Positions 1 to 10,295 of a stretch of DNA of 64,000 bases are shown here, in pieces (positions within the stretch are counted from its first letter, which is position 1; every line of letters starts with the position of its first letter). The translations under genes and the position numbers were made by a program. Origin of the DNA: Euphorbia lathyris (Eukaryota > Streptophyta > Magnoliopsida > Malpighiales > Euphorbiaceae); contig NC_088910.1 in the NCBI RefSeq assembly GCF_963576675.1, positions 30,692,531-30,756,530 on the forward strand, read 5' to 3'. The notes beneath the pieces were generated by a model. The model had not been told where the DNA came from, made no database searches, and worked only from the letters and a program-made list of their open reading frames with translations.

Positions 1-229
1 AGACCGTCGGGAGAGCAACAAAACTAATTATAGATGAAACTTAGGCAAACAAGATGTGATCCCACTAAGAATAACGAAAAGTGCGCGAGCATTCATTCAA
101 ATTTATCGATAGACAAATCACATGAGTCTAAATTTTGTCCAAGCATAAACCGAAGAAAAGTGAAATGGTGGCAAGTCATCGAGTCAGACAAGAGCATCAA
201 ACAAATAGGAATTATGGTTAGCAAGTCGG

Positions 230-1228
230 CAGGGGCGGAGCCAGAGGGGGCGGGGAGGGTCGGCCGACCCTCCGGCTCCGTTAGAAAACCCCCTAGAAGG
301 AGTTTTCCTCCCTGGTTCCGTTAGGAGCCGCCATGGTTGGAGCCCCTCCAACCATGGTGGCTGAAGAAAAAATGCAGAAGAAAGGCTTCCATGGAAGCAT
401 AGTAAGAATGGAGAAAAGAAAACTGGGGAAGAAAGAGTAAATTTTAACGAAGAAGAGCAAAAGGCACCACCAAAAAGTTGAAAAGAACAATTATTTGTCT
501 AGGAAAGCTTGAATAAAATGGTAGGTGATATTTTAGTGGCTCAGAACAAATTTGTAATTAATGCTTTACTATTTCCAATACTAATACAGGCTGCTAAAGT
601 TTTTTTATATATTATTTTAATGTCTTCAGATATATCACTAAATAAGAAATTATTGTTTACTAACTTTTTCATTTATTTCAATATCCAAAACTAATTTTTT
701 TAATTCCTTAATTTTTTAATTACTCAAAGCTACACATACCACAAAATCGTAAATTAATGCTACTAATTCATAAGGAATTTTAATTTTTCAACTGATACAT
801 TGAAAATTTTGATTAAGGTTGAAATTGAAAATATTAATTAAGTATTTATTTTCAACTTAATATTTTTTAACTAATTTTCTGAAATGTGTCATCTCGTACA
901 AAATGCAGTATATATTTTTTTCTCGTTTAATCATATGTTTGTGATTTGTTACCAATTAGTGATAAAATGACGTAAATGTAAACTGTAATTCATAACCGGA
1001 AAAGACAATTTGATGAATTATTTCTCAACTTGACTTAACTTGTCAAAATTAGAGGTAAAATTACACAATTTTAGACGTTAGGGGGTAAAATTGCTCCTAG
1101 CAGTAAATGTCAGAAGTATTTTTATACCTTATTCTCTCTTTTTTTTCTTAAGTAACTTATTTATTATTTTTTTTTTTTTTTGCATACAATGGAGCCCCTC
1201 CGAGCTTTTCCTCCTGGCTCCGCCACTG
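230..1228. mobile_element. Non-autonomous hAT-type element
   Basis: The ends are inverted: the left begins CAGGGGCGGAGCCAG and the right, read in reverse complement, begins CAGTGGCGGAGCCAG. The flanks carry a 7/8 match at the expected 8-bp duplication, CAAGTCGG at 222-229 and CAAGTCAG at 1229-1236. No transposase can be read inside. Just inside the left end there is a perfect-looking inverted repeat around 330-363 (AGCCGCCATGGTTGGAG and its complement). The rest is AT-rich. The terminal sequence is of the same type as the hAT element at 29620-33148. Superfamily is inferred from 8-bp duplication plus CAG termini. Confidence 0.7.
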
Positions 1229-2242
1229 CAAGTCAGTGAGCAAGGGTTTTAGCAAATTGTGGACATATCCAACCAAATAAGAGACATTCCACTAGTGAGC
1301 TAAAATGGGCTACAACAAAGAGTTCCTATTAAAACCCATGAAGGCAACGATTAGCAAAATAAGAGCATGATCAAAATTGAAGGAGATGGATTTTGAAACC
1401 ATCGATGGAAAACCACAGGGTTTTTAATGTACGGTTTCAACTTCAAACTCACTTTAAGGAAGAAAGGGAAGCAACCCAATGCAAAAAAATCGAGGCAGAA
1501 ATCAGAGACAAAAGGGAGGTAGGAAATCAAGCAAAGTTGGGAGCTTTAGTCGGACAAGTCCGAGCTTATCTTGTGTTTCATCCTTAACCTCTACGACGGA
1601 AAATTGAAGAGATCCAATAGTGTGAACACGAACAAGGGATTGTGAGCGGCAATAACTGGATGTTAAACAGCTGGTGTAGTGGAGTCTAGCTAGCAGAATT
1701 TTATCAACATCAAAATTTTAGTAAATCATAGTATTTAAATACTTGATCAAATAATATTTACAATATTATTTTCTTGATGTTTCATTTCCATTATGAATAT
1801 TGGTACGGTTATATTGGATGTATTCTTGGATACCAACATTCATATTTTTATATTATGGATATTGTTTTATTCCTTTTGTTTATTTTGCAAGGTGTAAATT
1901 TGAAAAGAGAAAATACATTGAGTGGAATCTCAAAGTTTGAACAAGGGTCAAAACATTAATTAGGAATGTAAACAAGTAAAAACTGGAGCAAATGTTAGGA
2001 AATCAGAATGCATAACTTTATTTTATGTAAAGAGAAAATACATTTTTAATGCCAAACTATTTTACTTTGTCTTTTCAATGCTTTCACCAAAATTAACACA
2101 ATTATTTTTAGAAAGGATAGAGTGTGAAACACGACATAACTTTTTTAAAACTTTTTTATTATTATTTTCACATATAAGACATATAGTTGATCAATTACTG
2201 GTCAATGATAACATCACTTACATGTAGAATGAAAATAACGAG
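1229..2242. other. AT-rich intergenic sequence, nothing recognised
   Basis: About 1 kb between two hAT-type elements. Short open frames here have no recognisable domain and no coding-like composition. I see no RNA gene or repeat boundary. Confidence 0.5.
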
Positions 2243-2505
2243 TAGACCTGCTCATGGGCTGGACCGTACTGGGTTCGAACCGGATCTAATCGGATTTGTC
2301 ATATATTTATATTGTCCAAACCCAACCCAGTCCGTATTATATTCGCATTGGGCTCAGACCGAGCTGGGTTGGATTAAAAAAAAGAATTCTCAAACCCAGC
2401 CCACCCGTTCAATTAATATATATTAAAAAAGTTAAAATTAAAAATTAATTATAATTCCAACAAATAAAATTGAAAGCAAAATTTAATTGATTAATCTGTA
2501 CTGAT

Positions 2506-2925
2506 CTTTTTTTTTGGTAGAAAAGGAAAAGAAAAACGAATAACAACAAACTACCCAGGAATTAGCCTAGGGAAGCTAACCCCAATCCTATCTTCTAAGA
2601 GAAGATGAGAGATGAAACTAGGGGAAACAAGAAGGGTAGTAACGCCTAACGTCCCTTCATGGCCCGCCGCCGCCAAGCGATCAGCAACACGATTCTGCTC
2701 TCTAAAAATGTGTCTGAACTCTACGAACTCAAAGGAGGAGCAAAGCCTTATAATAGCTTTGATGAGGTTGCGACTGTTAAGACCCATAGAATGATTCTCA
2801 GAAATCATTTTGATTGCTTCCAAATTATCAGACTCCACAGAGAGCCTCTTAACACTCAGCCTTTTAGCAAGATTGATTCCAGTAAGAATAGCCCAGAGCT
2901 CCGCAGAAAAGGAAGAATCTAATAT
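2506..2925 (-). mobile_element. 5'-truncated L1-type LINE, RNase H end
   Basis: The minus strand encodes the C-terminal part of a plant LINE RNase H-like domain at 2838-2551 (ESDNLEAIKMI, then IFREQNRVADRLAA, ending SFPRLIPG). The same ending, SFPRLIPG, and the same 3' untranslated tail (GGCTAATCC/TCC words, then CTACC plus an A run) occur in LINE 2 of this window, so the two belong to one family. The poly(A) reads as the T run near 2508 on the plus strand. No clear target duplication was found. A dead retrocopy. Confidence 0.8.
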
Positions 2926-3096
2926 GAAGTTATATTTATAATTCTTTTAATTTTAATAAAAAGTTATTTTGAAAGAAAAAAAACCAGTTATAATATACAT
3001 TCTATAACGATAAAATAAATTTTTTTTGTAAACTATTATGCATATATAATATGTGTATAGCATTAAATTTCAATTGATAAAAAAACAATCACATTG

Positions 3097-3834
3097 TTTT
3101 TTTTTTTTTGACAACCAATGAAGCATATATTAAGAATCAAGAAGAAGCATATTACAAATAAAATCAGGGGGTACAGAAAACCACTCACCCCGATTTAAAG
3201 GTAAAATACTACTTCTAGCTAACAAATGAGCAACCGAGTTTGCAGAACGACAGACAAAACGAATAGAGCAATTAAATGACTCGTTCAATAAAAAATGACA
3301 ATCATTGGCTAAGGCGTTAAAAGGAGATGAAACCTCTAACGGGCGGGCCATAGACTGTACCACAATTAAAGAATCTGATTCAATGATTATATCCTTCCAT
3401 CCGCGGTCTTTGATCCAACTGAGAGCTTCATGGACCGATAGCGCTTCAATGAACGATGCATCTTGATAATTCTGCAAGGTTCCATTTTTAGCTGCAACAA
3501 ACCGGCCTAACTCGTCCCGAACAATACACCCAAATCCAGCCACATTCTCGTCTGCAAAAGACGCACCATCCACATTCAGTTTTAGGAAGCCTGTTGGAGG
3601 ACTCTGCCACACCGTCGGGCTTGGCACAACCGGACTGCCTGAAGGAGAAACCGGTGCCTGCGCTTTCTTCCAGGCCTGTAGAAAGGAACCGGCCGAATGG
3701 TACAGTATCGAGGCTTGTGAATCCTTCCGATTCCACACAATGTCATTTCTATAGCACCAAATAATCCACCATAAAACCGCTACAAGCTCAACAAGCTCCA
3801 TCGGTTTAGAAAAAATCCAGCTCCAATAATCAAA
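3097..3834 (-). mobile_element. 5'-truncated LINE, RVT_3/RNase H end
   Basis: The minus-strand frame 3801-3130 (223 codons) encodes the end of a plant non-LTR ORF2: a zf-RVT tail (WWIIWCYRNDIVW), then an RNase H-like domain with LNVDGASF, IVRDELGRFVAA and IIESDSLIVV. The poly(A) is the T run at 3097-3109. A target duplication of about 12 bp, AATCACATTGTT, lies at 3087-3098 and 3836-3847. Its ending differs from the SFPRLIPG family, so it is a second LINE lineage. The frame is open, but the copy lacks endonuclease and reverse transcriptase and cannot move on its own. Confidence 0.85.
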
Positions 3835-3864
3835 TAATCACATTGTTATTTCTACAATAAAAAA

Positions 3865-3867
<3 letters not shown>

Positions 3868-3909
<42 letters not shown>
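3868..3909. repeat. (AT)n microsatellite
   Basis: About 20 uninterrupted AT/TA dinucleotides. Confidence 0.95.
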
Positions 3910-3911
<2 letters not shown>

Positions 3912-4095
3912 GTATGAAGGTGGAGCGAGCCAACTTGGGTTTTTAAAATAAATTCCAAGCCTAATCCATTTTATATGTGGACTTGCACGGGTTTGGATCG
4001 GGGTGGGTCAAATGATGAATATACATGTCCAAGTCTAACCCATAATGGACGGGTTTGAACGGGCCAACTGGTCTATGAATATGTCTAATAACGAG

Positions 4096-4691
4096 ATCCA
4101 CAAACGTGTAGAGCACTCAATTCCACTGATAACATCGTTTACTCACCCAAGAGTATTTAACCTTGTAAGATGGTCCTTGCTACATGTAGAATGGAAATAA
4201 CAAAATTCACAAATGAATAGCTAGCATTCCATTAATAATAATCGAAAATTAACCCAAATTTCAAATGTTAAAAATAAAATTAGCTAATTTACAAACATTA
4301 AAGATATGATTATGTTATTTACCTTATCCTTTTTCGATTTGTTTTATAAATCAATATAACTGAATTTGGCATTTAATAATATTTAATTGATTTTGAAATT
4401 CAGATATATTGATTTCCTAAGAAGACTGAAAATCTTCCAAGAAAATAATCCAAAATTTGAATTTTGGAATATGTATAAACCGTTGTTGCATTATTTCCAC
4501 GATATAAGATTTTCAACGTATCCTCATTACTTTCTTCCATTTCACTAATTTACCCTCCACAGAATTAACTTTTCAACCAATAATCTTTTAAACACCCTTT
4601 CCACCAGAGGGTAAAACGGGAAACCAAAAATACGAATCCCACCTCCACTCAACAAGGAACTCCTCAACCCACGTCTCCTTTTTAAAACCCC
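4096..4691 (+). promoter_or_regulatory. Upstream region of the unknown gene at 4692
   Basis: The stretch is AT-rich. A TATAAA word is at about 4474 (in ATGTATAAACCG), and CCAAT occurs near 4576. Near 4126-4215 the sequence repeats words also found left of the hAT element at about 2190-2240 (TGATAACATC, CATGTAGAATG), suggesting an older local duplication. The promoter role is inferred only from position and these words. Confidence 0.35.
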
Positions 4692-5471
4692 ATGTATATG
4701 TTTCCATCTCTATTTCTGCTATTTCAGTTTCTTCTCCACTTTGATTTCCTGAAACTCAATTTTCAATTTCTTACGATGCAAAACCCTAATCACCACAGCA
4801 AAGTGAAGCAGCAGAAGAAGAGGAAATGGGGCAAATTCGGATGGGTTTTCTTCAGTATCTTCACCAGAAAAAATGGCTCTACTGATCACCAATTGAAAAG
4901 GGTTGAATCCGATTGGATAAAAAACGAATCTTCTTCTCCAATTCCACCAGATTCACCATTGTACAAATCTTATTCTTTTCTGAAACTTCTGCAGATTGAA
5001 GATGAACAAAAGCAGAAGAAAAAAGCAAAGCCAAATAAAGCAGATAAAACCCTAAAAATGCTATCTTTTTCAAGTTTTATCCACAAAAAACTATTCATCA
5101 AAACCAAATCCAGCAATATAACAGAGAATAGCAGCAACAATGTCGGCCGAATCGCGGAGATAGTGATTGGGAGACAAGCAAGTAGGAGTTCTGGTGTGTG
5201 TAGAGTGGCATCAATTGGTAGAGCTCAATCAAGAATTGTGTCTCCGAGTCGGAGCCAGAGGTTGAAGATGACTCGGACTCTACCGAAGATGAGTAGCAGA
5301 GGGAGGTCGGCGAGGCGAGACGGATGTGATGAGCTTTTGAAAATGGTTGAAAGAGATGGTGAAGAGCTGTGCAAGAAGAGGATATTAATGGGAGGAAAGT
5401 GTAAACCTTTAATGGGGGGTGTTCTTCAGTATGATAGAGATGGAGTTCTCAAACCGGATCTTTGGGTTTAA
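4692..5471 (+). CDS. Small basic plant protein of unknown function
   Basis: Single-exon frame of 259 codons ending TAA. I do not recognise a named family. The C-terminal 42 residues (about 218-259: MVERDGEELCKKR, ILMGGKCKPL, GVLQYDRDGVLKPD) look like the conserved tail of a group of uncharacterised plant proteins. The middle is low-complexity, rich in Lys, Ser and Arg, with SPSRSQRLK and SSRGRSARR suggesting phosphorylation or nuclear targeting. Residues 1-27 are strongly hydrophobic (PSLFLLFQFLLHF) and could be a signal anchor. Equally, translation may start at the second in-frame ATG at 4776 (MQNPNHHSK), giving a soluble basic protein of 231 residues. I lean to the downstream start but cannot decide. 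Composition, lack of internal stops and a proper 3' end argue for a real gene; function unknown. Confidence 0.7.
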   Translation: MYMFPSLFLLFQFLLHFDFLKLNFQFLTMQNPNHHSKVKQQKKRKWGKFGWVFFSIFTRKNGSTDHQLKRVESDWIKNESSSPIPPDSPLYKSYSFLKLLQIEDEQKQKKKAKPNKADKTLKMLSFSSFIHKKLFIKTKSSNITENSSNNVGRIAEIVIGRQASRSSGVCRVASIGRAQSRIVSPSRSQRLKMTRTLPKMSSRGRSARRDGCDELLKMVERDGEELCKKRILMGGKCKPLMGGVLQYDRDGVLKPDLWV

Positions 5472-7057
5472 TATGTTTCTGTTTATTTTATTTTTTAGGT
5501 TGCAATCTCCGTTTTCATGCTAGAAATACAATTTCATTATTGTTATCAAAATCTTTGATTGTGTATTTAGGTCATCCATCCTCCAAAATTTTCACCAAAA
5601 TTACAACCCACACATAGTATAAATAAAGGCGTTTTGATCACATGGACCTCAATCACCAAGTAGTGAATGACCAAATTCATTTTGTCATTAAGGTCCATGT
5701 GAATATTCCCGAAAGGTCGGATTAGCTTGTCATTAAAGAAAATTAGCATCTAAACTTGTAATTTCAAATGAGTTGAATCAAGTTGTCACAAATCTGAAGT
5801 AATTCGACCCTCTGAAATCAGATTAGGGGTGTTTGGTCGCTCCTTTTCATACTCATGATTGTCTTTTTCATTCAAAATTGGAGAGTTTAGGTGTTTGGTT
5901 AGAAAACTCAAGTTTGTCTTTTATATCTAAAAAACATGAAAACCAAAATCATAGTTGTTAAATGCGTGCATAACAAGACTAGGTCGAGCCCTCCTTAGCA
6001 CCCCAAAGAAGGGCGTTTAGGGCGACCCATAGAAATACATCCGTTTTCTTACTCGCAAAGGAACTTTTTCTTGAAAACTTTGACAACTTAATCTTCTATA
6101 TTTTGCATCTCTGGCATCTTACGTGGTAAAATCTCATCTTATGTTGGCCGAAGTTACAATAATCACATTAACTTGTTCTTAATATACACTATATATGCAT
6201 CCCAAATCAACATCGTCTTCGAAATTAAGTCGCTCAATTCTTGTCAATTGTTCGCTGTTGCTTGCGTCACGTGTCTACTAATTGTTTAATCCAATTTGCC
6301 CAACTCCAAGGAACACTTGGACTAGCCTCAAATTGACTCCTCAGAGCATAATTAAGGAAATCATTTGACGGATCATATGAGTTATGACATATACCATCAA
6401 CGTTTGGTGGACCCTAACCATCCCAAGTAGAAGTCATCACATGATTATCATCAATAATTGTGTTCGTCATGATGACCCTTACTCCGTCATTATTTCCAAT
6501 GTGAACCTCTTAAACTCAACATATATCTCAACATTGTGATAACCTTGAATATAACTCAAATTATCATAATTGAGTCCAAGATTATCGTCATCACATGTGA
6601 AAAAAAATATGAAAATGTCATTGATGATCCTCCGCACATAGGAAACTTATAGACAATTCACGTCAAATTTTCATCTTCGCCCAATCCTATTGCTTTGCAT
6701 ATTCGAGACATTAGTACAACATATGATGACCTATTACTAAATTATAAATGTTTGTTCTTTATCATATTACGTGAAACATCATATTCAAAACCGGAAGAAG
6801 AAATATTTAACTTTCCACCATAATGAATGATGTACGAGATATAATCAGACATTATATAGTACTTATATATATATCAATAATAAATATTTAACTATACAAG
6901 AAAAAATATCTAACTCATACAAATAATTAAGTTGAATTTCAGTTTCACAGTTAAAATATCTACTTCATATCAATATTAAACTAAAATCACTTTCTAATTC
7001 TAATATCTACTTCATAAGAATAATAAATTTAAAAACACTTTCTACATATACAAGCAA
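5472..7057. other. AT-rich intergenic sequence with faint repeat traces
   Basis: No gene is supported. A 12-bp inverted repeat (TCACATGGACCT at 5638 and its complement ending 5702) may mark a small MITE. From 5954, the words GTTGTTAAATGCGTGC and GGTCGAGCCC resemble the left end of the hAT-type element at 46859, but no right end is found. Confidence 0.4.
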
Positions 7058-7809
7058 ACTATATACCGCAATATTTTTTCCACCTACCGCACTTTTTTGA
7101 CAATTTTGCCCTCCTCATAATTTAATCTCAAAAATTCAAAAATCTCAAATCCTCTCTAGCTTTTTGGTTTTTCAAAAAACCCGACCTAAAACAACATGCC
7201 GCCAAAGCCAGGAGCGGGTAAAGGCTTCATGAAATCTCCGTTAAGTTTTTTTTTTAAATTACTCAGAAATCACGGGTTCCGCCTCCGAATCAGAAGCGGA
7301 ACCCATATGAATATAAGGTAAACGGAATCGCCGTGCCGTTTCCACCACGGGTGGAACGGACGAACTGCCCCTTCCACCCGTGGTGGAAACGGCACGGTCG
7401 TTCGTTCCACTGTAGGTGGAACGAACGGCGCTCTCGTTCCACCGTACGGTGGAACGAAAGGCGCAATCGTTCCACCGTACGAACGAGAGCCATGCTCGTT
7501 CCGCCTTACGGCGGAACGAGCGGCGCATCCGTTCCACCGTACGGTGGAACGGTGCGCGCTGCCCTTTAGGGAAAAAAAAATTCGAAATTCAAAAAACGAA
7601 ATTTTAATTTAAATTTATATCGTAGGATTACCTCGTGTTCGAAATCATGGTCTTCGGGAATGCTCGGGTCCATTTTCGTCCAATTCGGGTTTTTAGGCTT
7701 GGGAGAAAAAGAGAGGAAAAAAAAGTTTTGGTTTTTGATAAAAAAATTATGACAAGGGCATAAATGTCAAAAGAGTGCGGTGGGTGGAAAAAAATATTAC
7801 GGTATATAG
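7058..7809. mobile_element. TIR DNA element, superfamily uncertain
   Basis: Long inverted ends of about 55 bp: the left starts CTATATACCGCAATATTTT and the right, read inward, starts CTATATACCGTAATATTTT; both continue through CCACCNACCGCAC and TTTTGACA. No convincing target duplication is visible (9-bp flanks match at only about half the positions), so Mutator is only a guess. There is no transposase. The centre is an island of GC-rich palindromes (separate entry) in otherwise AT-rich DNA. Confidence 0.65.
7331..7552. repeat. Array of GC-rich perfect palindromes
   Basis: Five perfect or near-perfect inverted repeats in a row, plus one half unit. 7331-7397: 26-bp arms around a 15-nt loop. 7400-7426: arms GTTCGTTCCAC. 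7434-7457: TCGTTCCACCGT and complement, no loop. 7466-7483: shortened unit. 7494-7521: arms GCTCGTTCCGCC. 7529-7552: CCGTTCCACCGT and complement. The shared word is GTTCCACC-GTAC-GGTGGAAC; the linkers are short and GC-rich (GGCGC-like). Open frames across it on both strands are a by-product of the repeat. Confidence 0.9.
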
Positions 7810-8258
7810 CAATACCCAATATAAAGTGTTTCAGGGGTATGATTGGAAAAATTTTGGATCAAAATGGCAATTTATATTGGTCGCTTATTTCTCTTTTATA
7901 TGTATTGATTTTATATAATGTTAATGTTCATAAATATACATAGGAAATGTTAATTTCTTTTGTAGATAATGTTTTTTTAGGAATTTTTATAGATAATGTT
8001 AATGATAAAAATATCAAATTATTATATTTATTTTAGGGATAAAATGTAAAAATAATCTTAACATTTATAACTAGAAGCAATTTTACCTCCAACATTTGAA
8101 ATGGTACAATTTATCAGTTTATACAAATAACTAACCTAATTAGTATTGGAATTTAAAATATTTAACGTTAGTAACTAAAAGAATACATTCAATTCACCTA
8201 ACTTAAACTTATAACTATTTAACAAAAAAAATGACAGCACACATCATTTTTTTTAATT
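7810..8258. other. AT-rich spacer, nothing recognised
   Basis: No coding, RNA or repeat signal that I can support. Confidence 0.5.
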
Positions 8259-8275
8259 ATAACATACACTTATAA

Positions 8276-8476
8276 AGGGGGCGAGCCTTGGCGCAACGGT
8301 AAAACGTTGTTGTCGTGTGACCAGAGGTCACGGGTTCGAGTCTTAGGAGCGGCCTCTTGCCAATTAAATTGACAAGGGAAGGCTTGCCCCCAATACACCC
8401 TTGTGGTGGGACCCCTCCCCGGACCCTCGCTCAGCGGGGACACGTAATGCGACCGGGCCGCCCTTTTTTTTTTTTT
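8276..8476 (+). mobile_element. tRNA-derived SINE of the plant Au type
   Basis: A 201-bp element with an A-box region (GGCGCAACGGTAAAACG) and a perfect B box (GGGTTCGAGTC at about 8331), then the GCCTCTTGCC, CCCTTGTGGTGGG and CCTCCCCGGACCCTCGC blocks known from Au SINEs, ending in a T run. It is flanked by a perfect 17-bp target duplication (ATAACATACACTTATAA at 8259-8275 and 8477-8493). It is transcribed by RNA polymerase III in its family and mobilised by LINE machinery; activity here is unknown. Confidence 0.9.
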
Positions 8477-9212
8477 ATAACATACACTTATAACTATGTG
8501 TATACATAAATTACCTTAAAACCAATGGGACATCACAATCAAGATTTTTCGCCATTCCATCTTCAGAGGACAAAAACATGGAAGAACATCAATGGCGTCT
8601 AGAATTTCTTTGGGTATGTACTAATTTTTATTTTTTGTTTTTTCCCCCCTTTTTTTTATTGTCGCGCCTTTTGGATTCTGGAGTATTTGAGGAGTATTTC
8701 TCTCTCTACTAGTTTTAAAGAGAGAAATGGTCATGGAGATACAGGAGAAAAAGAATAAGGGTAAAATGAGTATTTTAGGTTTTAAAAAATTGGCAAGGGA
8801 AGGCTTGCCCCCAATACACCCTTGTGGTGGGACCCCTCCCCGGACCCTCGCTCAGCGGGGACACGTAATGCGACCGGGCCGCCCTTTTTTTTTTTTTTAT
8901 AACATACACTTATAACTATGTGTATACATAAATTACCTTAAAACCAATGGGACATCACAATCAAGATTTTTCGCCATTCCATCTTCAGAGGACAAAAACA
9001 TGGAAGAACATCAATGGCGTCTAGAATTTCTTTGGGTATGTACTAATTTTTATTTTTTGTTTTTCCCCCCTTTTTTTTATTGTCGCGCCTTTTGGATTCT
9101 GGAGTATTTGAGGAGTATTTCTCTCTCTACTAGTTTTAAAGAGAGAAATGGTCATGGAGATACAGGAGAAAAAGAATAAGGGTAAAATGAGTATTTTAGG
9201 TTTTAAAAGGGA
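8371..9212 (+). repeat. Two-copy tandem duplication of about 421 bp
   Basis: Copy 1 is about 8371-8791 and copy 2 about 8792-9212, nearly identical by eye apart from homopolymer lengths. The unit starts inside the SINE (GACAAGGGAAGG), runs through the SINE 3' end, the right-hand target duplication and about 300 bp of flank. The second copy therefore holds only the 3' half of the SINE. The duplication is later than the SINE insertion and recent. The junction shows only a few bases of shared A/G sequence. Confidence 0.9.
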
Positions 9213-9613
9213 AAGATGTGAGAGAGAGCCGGTCATAATGGAGATCAACGGTGGAAAATTTATGGTCAATGGTGACAATGGCTACCGGTGTAATAAAGTA
9301 TAAAGTTCGATAGCCATACCGGAAAAAAATTTAGTTCAGTGACATAATATGAAAATAGGTATAATTTAGTGGCCATAGGTGTAATTTACCCTAAAAAAAT
9401 ATGAAAACTCTAAAATATCAACCATAAATTTTTAGAACTATTTTTTGAGAAAAGAACTATTTTTAGTGTAAACAAAAATTGATTTTATATAGTACTTAGA
9501 TTATAAAATAATTCTAATTAGATTAATTTACTTTTTTTTTTTTTTTGTAGAACAAGAAAGATAAAAAACATTAATTTACTTCTAATATATAAAAATAATT
9601 TCATTTTTTTTTT
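9213..9613. other. AT-rich spacer before LINE 1
   Basis: Contains poly(A)/poly(T) runs and no recognisable feature. Confidence 0.4.
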
Positions 9614-9796
9614 GTAAAAAGTCTGTGCCCTTCCAGTGGCCTTTTCTCTCTCTTTCCCTTCTAGGTTGAGCCCAACAGTGTGAAAGGTTTTTGCCGATCT
9701 GGTCATCCCCATCATCTACCTTGTTTTTTCCTGTGTCTTCCCATCACTCTTCTCTGTATAGATTTGCTCACCTAATACAGGTTTACCCCCAAGGGT

Positions 9797-10295
9797 ATGG
9801 CCGACCACATAGAGGACCAGCTAGCTAAGATTAAGCTAACAGACTCGGAAGAGGTCATTACAGAACTGGCTAGCAAACCACGAGGGGAGACCGAAATTCA
9901 GGTAAAGTCTTGCCTCATTGGAAAAGTTATGACCCATAAACCTCTCAATCTCAAGGGTATGGCTCAGGCTTTTCAAGTCGGGTGGAGAACGCAGAGCTTT
10001 CAATTAAAAGACCTGGGTAATAATTTGTTCCAGTGCGAGTTTGAAATAAGCAGAGACAAGGAAAAGGTCCTAAATGAAGGACCATGGCACTTTGAGCGTC
10101 AGCTGGTCATATTTCGCGAAGTTAAGGGGGATGAGCAGCTAACTGATCTTAACATGCACCAATGCGAATTCTGGGTACGGATCATCAATCTACCGCTTAA
10201 CTATCGCGATGAGACATCGATTACTACAGTAGCTGAGAGGATTGGAGAAGTTAGAAAACTTGACAATGCTAGCATAGGATCCTGGGACAGCTATG
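9797..10295 (+). pseudogene. LINE 1 ORF1, first part (DUF4283)
   Basis: The ATG follows a leader at 9614-9796. Residues 1-166 contain the DUF4283 fold typical of plant LINE ORF1 proteins (LIGKVMTHKPLNLKGMAQAF, WRTQSFQLKDLGNNLFQCEF, GPWHFERQLVIFREV), the presumed RNA-binding part. The frame runs into the LTR element at codon Tyr-166 (GAC AGC TAT, then the insertion), and reading beyond 10295 is LTR sequence. It continues at 19373. Confidence 0.85.

Larger units (their letters stand above)
2243..4087. mobile_element. hAT-type element holding two nested LINE ends
   Basis: A perfect 8-bp target duplication, ATAACGAG, sits at 2235-2242 and 4088-4095. The termini are imperfect inverted repeats: TAGACCTGCTCATGGGC on the left against TAGACATATTCATAGAC read inward from the right. 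Just inside both ends are stretches rich in GGGTTNGAACGGG-like words. No transposase is left. Two 5'-truncated LINE 3' ends (2506-2925 and 3097-3834) and an AT microsatellite occupy most of the interior, so the element itself is short and non-autonomous. Confidence 0.7.

Noticed and set aside
7259..7607. Open frames on both strands in the palindrome array
   Set aside because: Both strands read similar repeated VERNERRS/RWNER-like peptides because the DNA is palindromic; no start context or family.
8276..8360. tRNA gene at the SINE head
   Set aside because: A and B boxes are present but the cloverleaf does not close and it continues into a canonical Au-type SINE body with target duplication.
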